Below are positions 44,174 to 52,534 of a stretch of 64,000 nt of DNA, piece after piece. The notes beneath the pieces were generated by a model. It saw only the letters and a program-made list of their open reading frames with translations. It did not search any database and was not told the DNA's origin. Every line of letters starts with the position of its first letter. Positions within the stretch are counted from its first letter, which is position 1. The position numbers were made by a program, and so were the translations under genes. The stretch is from contig NZ_HF536772.1 in NCBI RefSeq assembly GCF_000312665.1, positions 3,053,045 through 3,117,044 on the forward strand, in the 5' to 3' direction. This stretch comes from Rhizobium mesoamericanum STM3625 (GTDB lineage Bacteria > Pseudomonadota > Alphaproteobacteria > Rhizobiales > Rhizobiaceae).

Positions 44174-44277
44174 TATATAAATCGCATCCGATTAAATCGC
44201 AATGGTATTGACAAGGGATTTTTATCGCCTTATTTAAATCGTATCCGATTAAATTACATCCGATTAACGCGGATACG
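44174..44277. promoter_or_regulatory. ohrR/ohr divergent promoters and operators
   Basis: For ohr, TTGACA (44208-44213), a 17-base spacer and TATTTA (44231-44236) form a good promoter. For ohrR on the minus strand, TTGCGA (44202-44197), 17 bases and TATATA (44179-44174) do the same. CGATTAAATCG at 44189-44199 lies in the ohrR spacer. ATCCGATTAA occurs at 44186, 44243 and 44258, and CGTATCCG at 44240 pairs with CGGATACG at 44270 around the ohr start site. Repression of both genes by OhrR explains this. Confidence 0.7.
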
Positions 44278-44307
44278 AGTGATAAACCCACCAGGAAGGA
44301 TCCTACC

Positions 44308-44703
44308 ATGACCGAGAAGCTCCTCTTTACCGGCAAGACCCACAACAAGGGCGGTCGCAATGGTTTCACGCGCAGCAGCGATGGAGAGCTTGACCTTCAG
44401 ATGTCACAGCCGCACCCGGCCGCTGAACGCCTCTTCGGCGCAGCATGGTCCGCCTGCTTCATCGGCGCCATTGAGGTCGCCGCAGCGCTAAGAAAGATCA
44501 AGCTGCCCGTTGAGCCTGAGATCGACACGGAAATCGATTTGAACGCTGACGGTGGTTCCTACTTTCTCCGTGCGCGCCTGAACGTCAACATGCCGGGTAT
44601 CGAGCGTGATGTCGCGGAGGAATTGATCCATGCAGCACACGAGATCTGCCCGTACTCCAAGGCAACGCGCGGCAATATCGACGTGGCGCTCAATCTCGTT
44701 TGA
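44308..44703 (+). CDS. ohr: organic hydroperoxide resistance protein
   Basis: The 131-residue thiol peroxidase has the two reactive Cys of the OsmC/Ohr family: C50 in AAWSACFIGAIE and C114 in EICPYSKATRGN. It reduces lipid and peroxynitrite-type organic peroxides in the cytoplasm, using a lipoylated protein as donor in studied members. The N-terminus is about ten residues shorter than in many homologues but starts cleanly at MTEKLLFTGKTHN. It is divergent from ohrR with a strong promoter, and followed by an epoxide-hydrolase gene 118 bases on. Confidence 0.93.
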   Translation: MTEKLLFTGKTHNKGGRNGFTRSSDGELDLQMSQPHPAAERLFGAAWSACFIGAIEVAAALRKIKLPVEPEIDTEIDLNADGGSYFLRARLNVNMPGIERDVAEELIHAAHEICPYSKATRGNIDVALNLV

Positions 44704-44821
44704 AGCGATGAGAAAGTTCTCGGCGAGGCCGATTCAAAGGTGTCGCCAACACCATAGGTGCGTCGGAGTTCAGTGTAAATTATGCCCGCACCCGAACAAG
44801 CTGAAAGCATTGGAGGATATC

Positions 44822-46105
44822 ATGACAGCTCTAGCATCGATCACACGGCGTAGCCTGCTTGCCTCCGCGGCAGTTGCCGGCGCCGTTAGTCTCCTGCCAG
44901 CATCATTCGTGATCGCGGGCGACGACATTGCGATTCGCCCGTTCCAATTCAGGGCCTCTGACGAGCAGCTTGCCGACCTGCGCCAGCGGGTAAACGCAAC
45001 CCGCTGGCCGGAGCCGGAAACGGTCACGGACAGTACGCAGGGCGTGCAATATGCGACCGCTCAAAAACTCGCGCACTACTGGGCAACCGAATATGACTGG
45101 CGCAAGGTCGAAGCCCGGCTGAATGCCCTGCCGCAGTTCATCACGACGATTGATGGCTTGGACATTCATTTCATTCACGTTCGTTCCAAGCACAAGAATG
45201 CATTGCCGCTCATCGTCACGCATGGATGGCCCGGCTCTGTCATCGAGCAGTTGAAGATCATCGAGCCGTTGACGAACCCGACGACGCATGGCGGGTCGGC
45301 ATCGGATGCCTTCGATCTCGTCATCCCGTCAATGCCCGGCTACGGCTTTTCCGGCAAGCCGACCACGACTGGCTGGGATCCGATGCGCATCGCACATGCC
45401 TGGATCGAATTGATGAAGCGGCTCGGCTACACCAGATACGTTGCGCAGGGCGGCGATTGGGGCGATGCGGTCACCGAGCAGATGGCTCTGATCGCTCCAC
45501 CGGAATTGCTTGGCATTCATGTCAACATGCCGGCGACCGTTCCTGCCGATATCGCCGCCGCCCTGCAACCCGGCGGCACGCCGCCGAAAAACCTCTCTCC
45601 CGACGAACAGCATGCGTACGACCAGCTCGACGATTTCTACAAGCATGGGCTCGGCTATGCGATCGAAATGGCTAATCGTCCGCAGACACTCTATGGAGTT
45701 GCAGACTCGCCGGTCGGTCTGGCAGCGTGGATGATCGACCACGATATCCGCAGCTACGAGATGATCGCACGCATCTTCGATGGAAAGACCGAAGGCCTGA
45801 CGCGCGATGATATCCTCGACAACATTACGCTCTACTGGCTGACGAACACAGCCGTCTCGTCGGCGCGGCTCTACTGGGAAAACAAGCTGGCGTTCTTTGC
45901 CGTCAAGAATGTCACCATCCCGGTTGCTGTCAGCGTTTTTCCCGATGAGATCTATGCGGCGCCACGCAGCTGGACGGAACGCGCCTATCCGAAGCTCATC
46001 CACTACAACAAGCTCGACAAAGGTGGGCACTTTGCTGCCTGGGAGCAGGCGAATGCCTTCACCTCCGAGCTCAGAGCGGCGTTCCACTCGCTGCGGTCTG
46101 CGTAG
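44822..46105 (+). CDS. exported epoxide hydrolase family alpha/beta protein
   Basis: The 427-residue protein has a twin-arginine signal (TRRSLLASAAVAGAVSLLPA) and the epoxide-hydrolase N-terminal domain (RPFQFRASDEQLADLRQRV). The alpha/beta part shows the oxyanion motif HGWPGS, nucleophile D212 in GGDWGD, and the catalytic His in GGHFAAWEQ near the C-terminus. It would hydrolyse epoxides or related esters in the periplasm. The ATG at 44822 has GGAGGAT upstream; frames starting earlier overlap ohr. Being directly after ohr, it may belong to the same peroxide response. Confidence 0.9.
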   Translation: MTALASITRRSLLASAAVAGAVSLLPASFVIAGDDIAIRPFQFRASDEQLADLRQRVNATRWPEPETVTDSTQGVQYATAQKLAHYWATEYDWRKVEARLNALPQFITTIDGLDIHFIHVRSKHKNALPLIVTHGWPGSVIEQLKIIEPLTNPTTHGGSASDAFDLVIPSMPGYGFSGKPTTTGWDPMRIAHAWIELMKRLGYTRYVAQGGDWGDAVTEQMALIAPPELLGIHVNMPATVPADIAAALQPGGTPPKNLSPDEQHAYDQLDDFYKHGLGYAIEMANRPQTLYGVADSPVGLAAWMIDHDIRSYEMIARIFDGKTEGLTRDDILDNITLYWLTNTAVSSARLYWENKLAFFAVKNVTIPVAVSVFPDEIYAAPRSWTERAYPKLIHYNKLDKGGHFAAWEQANAFTSELRAAFHSLRSA

Positions 46106-46203
46106 GAACTGGTAGGAGGGCGCTCAGCGGCACCGTCTCTTTTGTGATGGTAATCTAGCCGAGAAGATCTCGGGAATCCGGCGGGATCGAAGGAGAGCCA
46201 GGA

Positions 46204-46686
46204 ATGCGTGACGTCGTTGAATTGCAGTTCGATCGTACCCCTCCCACGCGGGAAGAGATGCAGCAGCTTGCGGCGGACCTCAGCGATGAGGAACGCCACC
46301 TGCTTTTGGAGCACGGTGAGGAGGCGCCGTTTTGCGGCGTCTTCCTCCACGAGCGACGTGAGGGACTTTATACCTGCCGCCTGTGCGGTCTTCCCCTGTT
46401 CAGGGCCGTGGCGAAATTCGAAAGCGGCACAGGCTGGCCGAGCTTCACTGCCCCGGCGGCGAGCGATCATCTCCGGCGTGTTCGCGATAGCCGCTACGGC
46501 ATGGTCAGAACGGAAATCGTTTGTGCACGTTGCGGAGCGCACCAGGGCCACGTCTTTGCCGACGGGCCGCCTCCCACGGGCGAGCGTTTTTGCATAAATT
46601 CAGGGTCGCTCGAGTTCACGCCGAAAGGGCAGCCGCTTCCTGACAAGCTTGGCCGCGGTAGCCCAGAAGGCGAGCCTGCGTGGTAG
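46204..46686 (+). CDS. msrB: peptide methionine (R)-S-oxide reductase
   Basis: The 160-residue protein has two CxxC zinc pairs (CRLCG and CARCG), the ESGTGWPSF motif and the catalytic Cys in GERFCINSGSLEF. MsrB repairs methionine-R-sulfoxide in oxidised proteins. It has no signal peptide, so it is cytoplasmic. The gene follows the epoxide hydrolase by 98 bases on the same strand and belongs to the oxidative-stress group of this region. GAAGGAGAG precedes the ATG. Confidence 0.92.
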   Translation: MRDVVELQFDRTPPTREEMQQLAADLSDEERHLLLEHGEEAPFCGVFLHERREGLYTCRLCGLPLFRAVAKFESGTGWPSFTAPAASDHLRRVRDSRYGMVRTEIVCARCGAHQGHVFADGPPPTGERFCINSGSLEFTPKGQPLPDKLGRGSPEGEPAW

Positions 46687-46741
46687 TTACCCGTTCGCGG
46701 CACATTGGTCCCGACTGGCGCCCAGCGCTAGCAGCTCGCTG

Positions 46742-47690
46742 CTACCGCCCCCAGACCACTGCTTCTTCGTGTCGCTTGATCAAGTGGCGCAGGCTTTCGA
46801 ATCCAGAGCGTATATGCTGTGCGAACTGATCTACGGCCGGCGACCGGGCGGAGTCCGCGCGCGTCAGAATTGCCAGTGCCCGCTCGGGATGCGGGATGGT
46901 GAGCGGCAGTGCGGTGATGGATTTTTCCCTGCGCAGCGCGAAGACCACGCTGTGTGGCATGACGGTCAGGGCGTCGGCTGCCTTAAGATAGTTGATCACA
47001 CTCATCAACGAGCCGCCGGAATAGCGGATCTTGATTTCGGTTGCACCAAAGGAGAGCAGAAGCGCGCGAAGATCGGCAAGCAGCGGACTGCCGGGCGGCG
47101 GCGCAACCCAGGGATAGTCGAGAAGCTGGCTTGGCTGCGGCCGGCGCTTCAATAACAGCGGATGTGACGCGGCAGGCAATGACGTTGCGCCCCGGCAGGA
47201 TCTGCTGAAACTCCAAGCCGGAACCTTCGTCCAGAATGTCGATCGGGCAGATCGCAAGATCGATCTGATCAGCCTTCAAGGCGGCGCGAAGATCCGGGAA
47301 GTAGCCGTAGCTTTGATCGATGCGAACGTCAGGATGTGTGATTTGATAGTCGGCGCACAGCTCTGCGATTAGCGCATCCATGAAAAAAGGCGTGCCTCCG
47401 ACACGCACGACGCCGCTTTTGCCGACACGAAAGCTCTCCACTAGATCGGAGGCCTTTCGGGACGCAGCCAGCATCGCCAACCCTTGCTCGGCCAATGAAA
47501 GCCCCAGCGGCGTCGGCTGCAACGGCCGCCGACCTTTGACGAACAATGGTTCGCCAAGCCTCCTTTCAAGCATCGAGAGCGTCCGTGAAACAGCTGGCTG
47601 CGCAAGCCCGAGAAGGGCCGCCCCCTCGGTTACCCCGCCCGTCTTGACCACAGCGGCAAGCTGTATGAGATGCCGTTCGTCCATCTTCAT
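46742..47690 (-). pseudogene. frameshifted LysR family regulator of the hydroxyquinol genes
   Basis: The N-terminal part is a LysR regulator (MKMDERHLIQLAAVVKTGGV and the HTH region LLGLAQPAVSRTLSMLE) intact to about residue 174 (PGRNVIACR). There the frame breaks; the neighbouring frame supplies the rest (ASHPLLLKRRPQPSQLLDYP onward to the stop at 46742). Loss of CG from a CGCGCG run near 47172 would explain it. If real, only a truncated LysR is made. It is divergent from the dioxygenase gene and overlaps the ATAAC-N5-GTTAT site. Confidence 0.75.
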
Positions 47691-47703
47691 AACGATATGT
47701 TAT
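47689..47703. promoter_or_regulatory. LysR-type binding site ATAAC-N5-GTTAT
   Basis: The sequence ATAACGATATGTTAT is a palindrome with five-base arms. It overlaps the start codon of the lysR gene and lies 86 bases before the dioxygenase gene. Such T-N11-A sites are typical of LysR proteins, so autoregulation and control of the divergent operon are likely. Confidence 0.5.
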
Positions 47704-47788
47704 ACAAAAGCCGAATCAAATCATCAATTAGTTCCTGTGGGCCTGCTAGTTTACCTCCACGAATGATGCGGATTTTGGGAGGACACGC

Positions 47789-48664
47789 ATGTCGCCAGCC
47801 ACCGATGCGCTTGTTTTCAGTGAAGCGACATCTTCGAAGGTGTTTGCTGAGCGCATGCCATCCGGTAAAGGCGGTCAGTTGCCTCTCCTAATGGCCGCGG
47901 TGGCCAGGCACACGCATGAACTGATCAAGGAATTTCGCCCCACCCAGGATGATTGGCGCAAGGTGATCGCGTTTCTGACCGAGGTCGGCCATGCCTCCGA
48001 TGAACGCCGTCAGGAGTGGGTATTGCTCTCCGACCTGATTGGCGCGTCAGCCCTGGTGGAAGAGATCAATTCACGGCGGCCGAAAGGCGCTACGCCCAAC
48101 ACTATCCGTGGCCCGTTCTTCCGCAGCGATGTGCCCGAACGCTCGCGGGGCAGCTCGATTTCACTTGATGGAATAGGAGAGCCGCTTTGCGTCGCCGTCC
48201 GGGTCATCGACCTAGACGGGCAGCCGATACCGTCGGCCGAGCTGATCACCTGGCAGGCCAACGCTCAGGGTCTCTATGAGAACCAGCAACCGGACCTGCA
48301 GCCGGAGCACAACCTGCGTGGGCTTTTCCACACCGATGCTGATGGACGCGTTAACTACCGCACGGTCATGCCAAAGGGGTACAGCGTGCCGGACGACGGT
48401 CCCGTCGGGCATCTGTTGGCGGCGGCTGGCTATCCGCTGCATCGACCGGCACACCTCCATTTTGTCGTCCGTGCCGCCGGCTTCGAGACAATCACCACAC
48501 ATGTCTATGATCGAAATGATTCGCACCTCCACGAGGACGCATTGTTCGGGGTGAAGCCCGAACTCGTGAGAGATTTTCGCGCGACAGGCGCAGATGCGTC
48601 GCAGACGAAGCAGGTCGACTTCACTTTCGTGATGGTGCGGGCAAGGCCGGAGAGAGCAAAATGA
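47789..48664 (+). CDS. intradiol dioxygenase, hydroxyquinol 1,2-dioxygenase type (copy 1)
   Basis: The 291-residue protein has an N-terminal helical dimerisation domain and a catalytic beta-sandwich. Iron ligands are visible: Y163 (GLYENQ), Y198 (MPKGYSV), H222 and H224 (RPAHLHF). These enzymes open the ring of hydroxyquinol or catechol between the two hydroxyls to give maleylacetate or muconate. GGGAGG precedes the ATG. The stop overlaps the maleylacetate reductase ATG by four bases, which fits hydroxyquinol. It differs from the second copy at 56233 in the segment after the first Tyr. Confidence 0.88.
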   Translation: MSPATDALVFSEATSSKVFAERMPSGKGGQLPLLMAAVARHTHELIKEFRPTQDDWRKVIAFLTEVGHASDERRQEWVLLSDLIGASALVEEINSRRPKGATPNTIRGPFFRSDVPERSRGSSISLDGIGEPLCVAVRVIDLDGQPIPSAELITWQANAQGLYENQQPDLQPEHNLRGLFHTDADGRVNYRTVMPKGYSVPDDGPVGHLLAAAGYPLHRPAHLHFVVRAAGFETITTHVYDRNDSHLHEDALFGVKPELVRDFRATGADASQTKQVDFTFVMVRARPERAK

Positions 48665-49722
48665 GCCTATCTTTTCACTACGCTGGCAGTCCGGCTCATA
48701 TTGTTTTTGGCGAAGGCGCCAGCCAAAACGTGGCGAACTGGATCGAGAAGATCGGCTGCCGCAGAGCCCTTGTCCTTTCCACGCCACAGCAGAAAGGCGA
48801 CGCCGAAGCGCTGGCCGCGACGATCGGCCCACTTGCGGTTGGCATTTTCAGCGGTGCGGTCATGCACACACCTGTCAATGTCACGGAAGCCGCGATGAAG
48901 ATGGTTTCGGAAAGCCGTGCCGATTGCGTCGTGTCGCTCGGCGGGGGCTCGACGACGGGCCTGGGCAAGGCCATAGCCTACCGCACCGACCTGCCGCAAA
49001 TAGTCATTCCAACGACCTATGCAGGTTCGGAAGTTACTCCGATCCTTGGTCAGACCGAGGATGGCCGCAAGACGACGATCAAAGGTGCGAAAATCTTGCC
49101 CGAGGTGGTTATCTATGACGCCTCGCTGACGATCGGTCTTCCGGTCGCCTTGTCGATGACCTCGGGGCTGAATGCCATGGCCCATGCTGTTGAAGCCCTT
49201 TATGCGCAGGACCGCAACCCGATCTCCACGCTCATGGCGATTGAAGGTTTGCGCGCCTTCCGCTCCGCACTTCCGGAAATTCTGCTGAAGCCAAGCGATC
49301 TCGAGGCGCGGGCGGGCGGCCTCTATGGCGCGTGGCTTTGCGGCACCGTGCTTGGCACGGTTGGTATGGCCCTACATCACAAGATCTGTCACACGCTCGG
49401 CGGCACGTTCGACACGCCACACGCTGAGACGCATGCGATCATGCTGCCGCATACGGCGGCCTTCAATTCCGTGGCAGTGCCGGAGCTCCTGAAGCCTGTG
49501 GCAGAGATCTTCGGGAGCGCGGTCGGTGGCGGGCTTTGGGACTTCGCCAGGTCGGTCGGCGCGCCGCTCGCGCTTCGTGATATAGGCCTGACTGAAGCTG
49601 ATCTCGACAAGGCGAGCCAGATCGCGGTCGACAATCCTTACTGGAATCCGCGGCCGATCGACGGGCCGTCAATTCGTGCGTTGCTGCAGGATGCCTGGGA
49701 GGGGCGCCGGCCGCAGAATTAG
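48661..49722 (+). CDS. maleylacetate reductase
   Basis: The 353-residue iron-containing alcohol dehydrogenase-like protein has the nucleotide motif GGGSTTGLGKA, the metal-binding His cluster (HHKICHTLGGTFDTPHAETH) and the VIPTTYAGSEVTP strand typical of maleylacetate reductases. It reduces maleylacetate to 3-oxoadipate with NADH. Its ATG overlaps the dioxygenase stop, so the two are coupled. Together they take hydroxyquinol to 3-oxoadipate, which enters central metabolism. Confidence 0.9.
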   Translation: MSLSFHYAGSPAHIVFGEGASQNVANWIEKIGCRRALVLSTPQQKGDAEALAATIGPLAVGIFSGAVMHTPVNVTEAAMKMVSESRADCVVSLGGGSTTGLGKAIAYRTDLPQIVIPTTYAGSEVTPILGQTEDGRKTTIKGAKILPEVVIYDASLTIGLPVALSMTSGLNAMAHAVEALYAQDRNPISTLMAIEGLRAFRSALPEILLKPSDLEARAGGLYGAWLCGTVLGTVGMALHHKICHTLGGTFDTPHAETHAIMLPHTAAFNSVAVPELLKPVAEIFGSAVGGGLWDFARSVGAPLALRDIGLTEADLDKASQIAVDNPYWNPRPIDGPSIRALLQDAWEGRRPQN

Positions 49723-49755
49723 TCGTCACACAAAAGGGGATGGGAGGAGAACAAG

Positions 49756-51036
49756 ATGACAACCAGGCGTGAATTCCTAAAACAGACGGCCGCCACGGGG
49801 GTGCTTGCCGCATCGGGGCTGGCCACGCCGGCGCTCGCGCAGAAAAGTTCGATCAAGCTCGGCTATGTCAGCCCCCGGACCGGACCGTTGGCCGCGTTTG
49901 GAGAGGCCGACAAGTTCGTGATCGACAGCTTTCTCGCAACGACCAAGAAGATGGGGTTCGACTATGAGGTCGTTGTCAAGGACAGCCAGTCCAATCCCAA
50001 CCGTGCCGCCGAGGTGACAAAGGAACTGGTCGTCACCGATAAGGTCAATCTGGTCCTTGTTTCCTCGACGCCAGAAACCACCAACCCGGTGTCGACGACC
50101 TGCGAAGCCGAAGAAATGCCCTGCATTTCGACTGTAGCGCCCTGGCAGCCATGGTTCATCGGCCAGCAGGCGAATCCGGGCGATCCGAATTCCTGGAAAC
50201 CGTTCAATTTCGCCTATCACTTCTTCTGGGGCCTCGAGGACATCATCGCCGTCTTCACCGGCATGTGGGGCCAGATCGAGACCAACAAGAAGGTCGGTGG
50301 ACTCTTCCCCAACGATGGCGACGGCAATGCATGGGGGGATAAGGCTGTCGGTTTCCCGCCGGTACTCGAAAAGCTTGGCTATACGCTCACCGACCCCGGC
50401 CGCTTCCAGAACCTTTCCGACGACTTTTCCGCGCAGATCAACGCCTTCAAGCAGGCGAACGCCGAGATTGTCACCGGCGTCGTCATTCCGCCGGATTTCA
50501 CAACTTTTTGGAACCAGGCGAAGCAGCAAGGCTTCAAGCCGAAGGTCGCGTCGATCGGCAAGGCGCTGCTCTTTCCTCAAACGGTGGAATCGCTTGGCGA
50601 TGCCGGCCAAAATCTGTCGACCGAAGTGTGGTGGACACCGAGCCATCCCTTCAAGTCGTCGTTGACGGGCGAGACGGCTGCTCAGATTGCCGACGCCTTC
50701 ACCAAGGCGACCGGACGGCCCTGGACGCAGCCGATCGGGTTTGCGCACGCCCTGTTCGAACTGGCGGTCGATGTCATGAAACGGTCCGACGAACCTGGTG
50801 ACGGAGAGGCGGTTGCCAAGGCCATTAGCGAAACGAAGCTCGACACCCTGGTTGGGCCGATCGCGTGGGGCAATGAGAAGCTGCCGCCGTTCGCGCAAAA
50901 AAACGTCGCCAAGACGCCTCTTGTGGGAGGCCAGTGGCGGCTGAAGCAGGATGGTAAAGGTTACGATCTCGTGATCGTCGAGAATGTTACCGCACCGAAC
51001 ATTCCGACTGGCGGAAAGATGGAGCCGATCGCCTGA
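49756..51036 (+). CDS. LIV-type ABC transporter substrate-binding protein
   Basis: The 426-residue protein has a twin-arginine signal (TTRREFLKQTAATGVLAASG, cleavage near ALAQ) and the two-lobe branched-chain amino acid binding fold, with SPRTGPLAAFGEADKF at the start. It is exported folded. It begins 34 bases after the maleylacetate reductase gene and is followed by two ATPase and two permease genes. Its ligand is likely an aromatic acid or phenol rather than an amino acid, judging from context. Confidence 0.9.
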   Translation: MTTRREFLKQTAATGVLAASGLATPALAQKSSIKLGYVSPRTGPLAAFGEADKFVIDSFLATTKKMGFDYEVVVKDSQSNPNRAAEVTKELVVTDKVNLVLVSSTPETTNPVSTTCEAEEMPCISTVAPWQPWFIGQQANPGDPNSWKPFNFAYHFFWGLEDIIAVFTGMWGQIETNKKVGGLFPNDGDGNAWGDKAVGFPPVLEKLGYTLTDPGRFQNLSDDFSAQINAFKQANAEIVTGVVIPPDFTTFWNQAKQQGFKPKVASIGKALLFPQTVESLGDAGQNLSTEVWWTPSHPFKSSLTGETAAQIADAFTKATGRPWTQPIGFAHALFELAVDVMKRSDEPGDGEAVAKAISETKLDTLVGPIAWGNEKLPPFAQKNVAKTPLVGGQWRLKQDGKGYDLVIVENVTAPNIPTGGKMEPIA

Positions 51037-51095
51037 GCCTGAGGGTTCAGGATCGCCAGGGAGCCCGGAGGTGGCTCCCTCCGGAGGAGGAGCAG

Positions 51096-51815
51096 ATGCC
51101 TGTACTGGAACTCGAAAGTGTCTCGAAGAAGTTCGGCGCATTGATCGTCGCGGAGCAGATTTCCTTTACTGTCGAGGAGGGCGAGGCGCTCGGGATCATC
51201 GGCCCGAACGGCGCCGGTAAGTCGACCTTGTTCAACCTGATTACCGGCAATATCGCCGCGGACGATGGGGCGATCCGTTTCGCGGACGCTGATGTGACAA
51301 GGACCCCGCCGATGGCACGCTGCTTTGCCGGAATGGGCCGGACGTTCCAGATTCCGCAACCGTTCGATCAACTGACCGTGTTCGAGAACCTGCTCGTCGC
51401 CGGATCGTTCGGCGCACGCAAGCGGGAAAGGGACGTTGCGGATCGCTGCGCAGAGATCCTTATCGATACAGGCCTGATCGACAAGGCGAATGCAACGGCA
51501 GGCAGCCTCACATTGCTGCAGCGAAAGCGGTTGGAACTCGCCCGCGCGATGGCAACGGATCCGAAGCTTCTGCTGCTCGACGAGATAGCCGGAGGGCTGA
51601 CGGAAGGCGAATGCCGGGCGCTGGTGGCGACAATCCGAAGCCTGAACAGCAAAGGCATTGCGGTGATCTGGATCGAGCATGTCCTGCATGCGCTGAACGC
51701 CGTGGTCGGTCGCCTGCTTGTACTGCATTTCGGCCGCGTCATCGGCATCGGGAAACCTGACGAGATCATGAATTCGAGGGAAGTCCGCGAAATCTACTTG
51801 GGGATCGACCTCTGA
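51096..51815 (+). CDS. LIV-type ABC transporter ATPase (LivG)
   Basis: The 239-residue protein has Walker A GPNGAGKST at 36-44 and Walker B LLLLDEIAGG. The signature motif is unusual: LTLLQRKRLELARA stands in place of LSYGQQR or LSGGQ. It ends by overlapping the next ATG (TGATG). GGAGGAGGAG precedes the ATG at 51096. It pairs with the LivF-type ATPase to energise import. Confidence 0.9.
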   Translation: MPVLELESVSKKFGALIVAEQISFTVEEGEALGIIGPNGAGKSTLFNLITGNIAADDGAIRFADADVTRTPPMARCFAGMGRTFQIPQPFDQLTVFENLLVAGSFGARKRERDVADRCAEILIDTGLIDKANATAGSLTLLQRKRLELARAMATDPKLLLLDEIAGGLTEGECRALVATIRSLNSKGIAVIWIEHVLHALNAVVGRLLVLHFGRVIGIGKPDEIMNSREVREIYLGIDL

Positions 51816-52534
51816 TGGCGCTTCTCGAAACCCACGCACTAGTCGCGTCCTACGGCGATTTCCAGGCGCTGTTCGGTGTCGATCTTTGTCTCGAAGAGGG
51901 CGAGACGCTGGCAATCATCGGCGCGAATGGGGCGGGCAAGACGACGCTGATGCGGTCGCTCTCGGGCGTCCTGAAGAACGAGCCGGACGCTATACGCTAT
52001 CGGGGCGAGGCGATCGGGGCGCTCACAGCTCCTGACGTCATGGCGCGTGGGATCGCTATGGTGCCCGAAGGCCGGCGTCTGTTTCCATCGCTGACCGTCG
52101 AGGAGAACCTGTTGGTCGGCACTTACGGTCGCAAGACCGCAGGTCCTTGGACGCTCGACAGCATCTATGCGCTCTTCCCGATCCTGCAAGAGCGGGGCCG
52201 CAGCCCTGCGACCGCACTTTCCGGCGGCCAGCAGCAGATGGTGGCAATTGGCAGGGCATTGATGTCGAACCCAGACGTGCTCCTTTGCGATGAGATCAGC
52301 CTAGGGCTCGCGCCAGTCGTGGTGCGCGACATCTATGCCGCCTTCCCGCGAATTCGGGAAACCGGAGCGGCGATCATCATCGTTGAACAGGACATCGCCC
52401 AGGCGCTCAAGGTCTCCAACCGGGTGTATTGCATGATGGAGGGCCGCATCACGCTTTCCGGAAAGGCATGCGATCTCGACCGCGACGCTATTCACAAGGC
52501 TTACTTTGGAGCAGATGGCCATGAACTGGCTTGA
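51815..52534 (+). CDS. LIV-type ABC transporter ATPase (LivF)
   Basis: The 239-residue partner ATPase has Walker A GANGAGKTT near 36-44, signature LSGGQQQM and Walker B LLCDEISLGL. Its ATG overlaps the LivG stop by one base. It is the second nucleotide-binding subunit of the importer. The end of the gene overlaps the start of the first permease gene. Confidence 0.92.
   Translation: MALLETHALVASYGDFQALFGVDLCLEEGETLAIIGANGAGKTTLMRSLSGVLKNEPDAIRYRGEAIGALTAPDVMARGIAMVPEGRRLFPSLTVEENLLVGTYGRKTAGPWTLDSIYALFPILQERGRSPATALSGGQQQMVAIGRALMSNPDVLLCDEISLGLAPVVVRDIYAAFPRIRETGAAIIIVEQDIAQALKVSNRVYCMMEGRITLSGKACDLDRDAIHKAYFGADGHELA

Noticed and set aside
49777..51141. 454-residue open frame opposite the LIV binding-protein gene
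   Set aside because: Arg/Leu-rich composition, no recognisable domain, and the plus strand encodes a clear binding protein with a twin-arginine signal.
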